NCBI GenBank assembly: GCA_934403665.1
Contig: CAKRUL010000085.1
Span: 1 to 6,440 of the forward strand
Source of the DNA: an uncultured Clostridia bacterium
Lineage (GTDB): Bacteria; Bacillota_A; Clostridia; UMGS1840; HGM11507
Reading direction: 5' to 3'
Length of the DNA: 6,440 nt
In this document: positions 6,376 through 6,440 of the stretch, piece after piece
How positions within the stretch are numbered: the stretch's first letter is position 1
Layout: each line of letters starts with the position of its first letter
Made by a program: the position numbers and the translations under genes
The notes under the pieces: generated by a model
Databases searched by the model: none
What the model saw: the letters and a program-made list of their open reading frames with translations, nothing else
What the model was told of the DNA's origin: nothing

Positions 6376-6403
6376 TAGTTTGCTAACAATTAGCTTTCTA
6401 ACA
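6373..6403. repeat. Tandem 15-bp repeat at the divergent gene's transcript start (likely operator)
   Basis: Two near-identical 16-base copies, AATTAGTTTGCTAACA (6373-6388) and AATTAGCTTTCTAACA (6388-6403), match at 14 of 16 positions with a 15-bp period. Each contains the small inverted repeat TTAG-N4-CTAA, and the junction holds GCTAA-CAA-TTAGC. They begin at the end of the -10 box and cover the predicted start of transcription, a typical repressor position. TTAG/CTAA-type symmetric sites are plausible for a MarR dimer. Confidence 0.62.
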
Positions 6404-6425
6404 AAACTGTTGAGGAGGTCTTTTT

Positions 6426-6440
6426 TTGAATATTCCATTT
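6426..6440 (+). CDS. Start of a divergent gene with a TTG start codon (partial)
   Basis: A strong GAGGAGG (6412-6418) is followed after 7 bases by TTG AAT ATT CCA TTT, an open frame reading MNIPF that leaves the window. No ATG lies at a suitable distance, so TTG is the likely start. It sits about 45 bases after a good promoter and its operator-like repeats. Genes diverging from marR are often its targets (commonly transporters or enzymes), but five residues say nothing about the product. Confidence 0.5.

Overview
The window looks like chromosome from a Gram-positive Clostridia-type bacterium (Firmicutes). The signs are strong AGGAGG-type ribosome binding sites, A/T-rich promoters with good -35/-10 boxes, moderate GC, and a MarR + YhgE/Pip gene pair typical of that group. 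No marker gene here fixes the genus.

There are two blocks, both almost wholly on the minus strand. The right-hand block (about 2800-6440) is a host-type operon: a MarR-family regulator (6242 to 5808) followed 14 bases later by a large YhgE/Pip-family membrane protein (5793 to 2980). The operon ends at a long stem-loop terminator (2808-2858). Facing away from marR, the last 15 bases on the plus strand look like the start of another gene with a TTG start. The region between the two start codons carries one good promoter for each direction. Each promoter is overlapped by a pair of related boxes (TTGTTA / TAACAA) repeated at exactly 15 bp, the likely binding sites of the MarR protein.

The left-hand block (1-2650) is part of a tailed-phage head module. 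In transcription order it holds a scaffolding protein (2646-1822), a P22-coat-like major capsid protein (1709-864), a 115-residue probable head accessory or decoration protein (791-444), a 72-residue small protein (271-53), and the first 18 codons of a further head gene, probably a head-tail connector, that runs off the left edge. The first and last of these are identified by position and sequence character rather than by decisive motifs. The module opens directly with the scaffold gene. The terminase and portal genes that normally come just before it are absent, and a 333-base gene-free junction separates the scaffold from the host operon. That junction contains the yhgE terminator, a perfect 23-bp palindrome and a possible extended -10 promoter.

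No RNA genes, CRISPR arrays, transposases or integrases were seen. The two points most worth following are the missing front of the head module and the mirrored, 15-bp-phased operator pairs around the marR divergent promoters.
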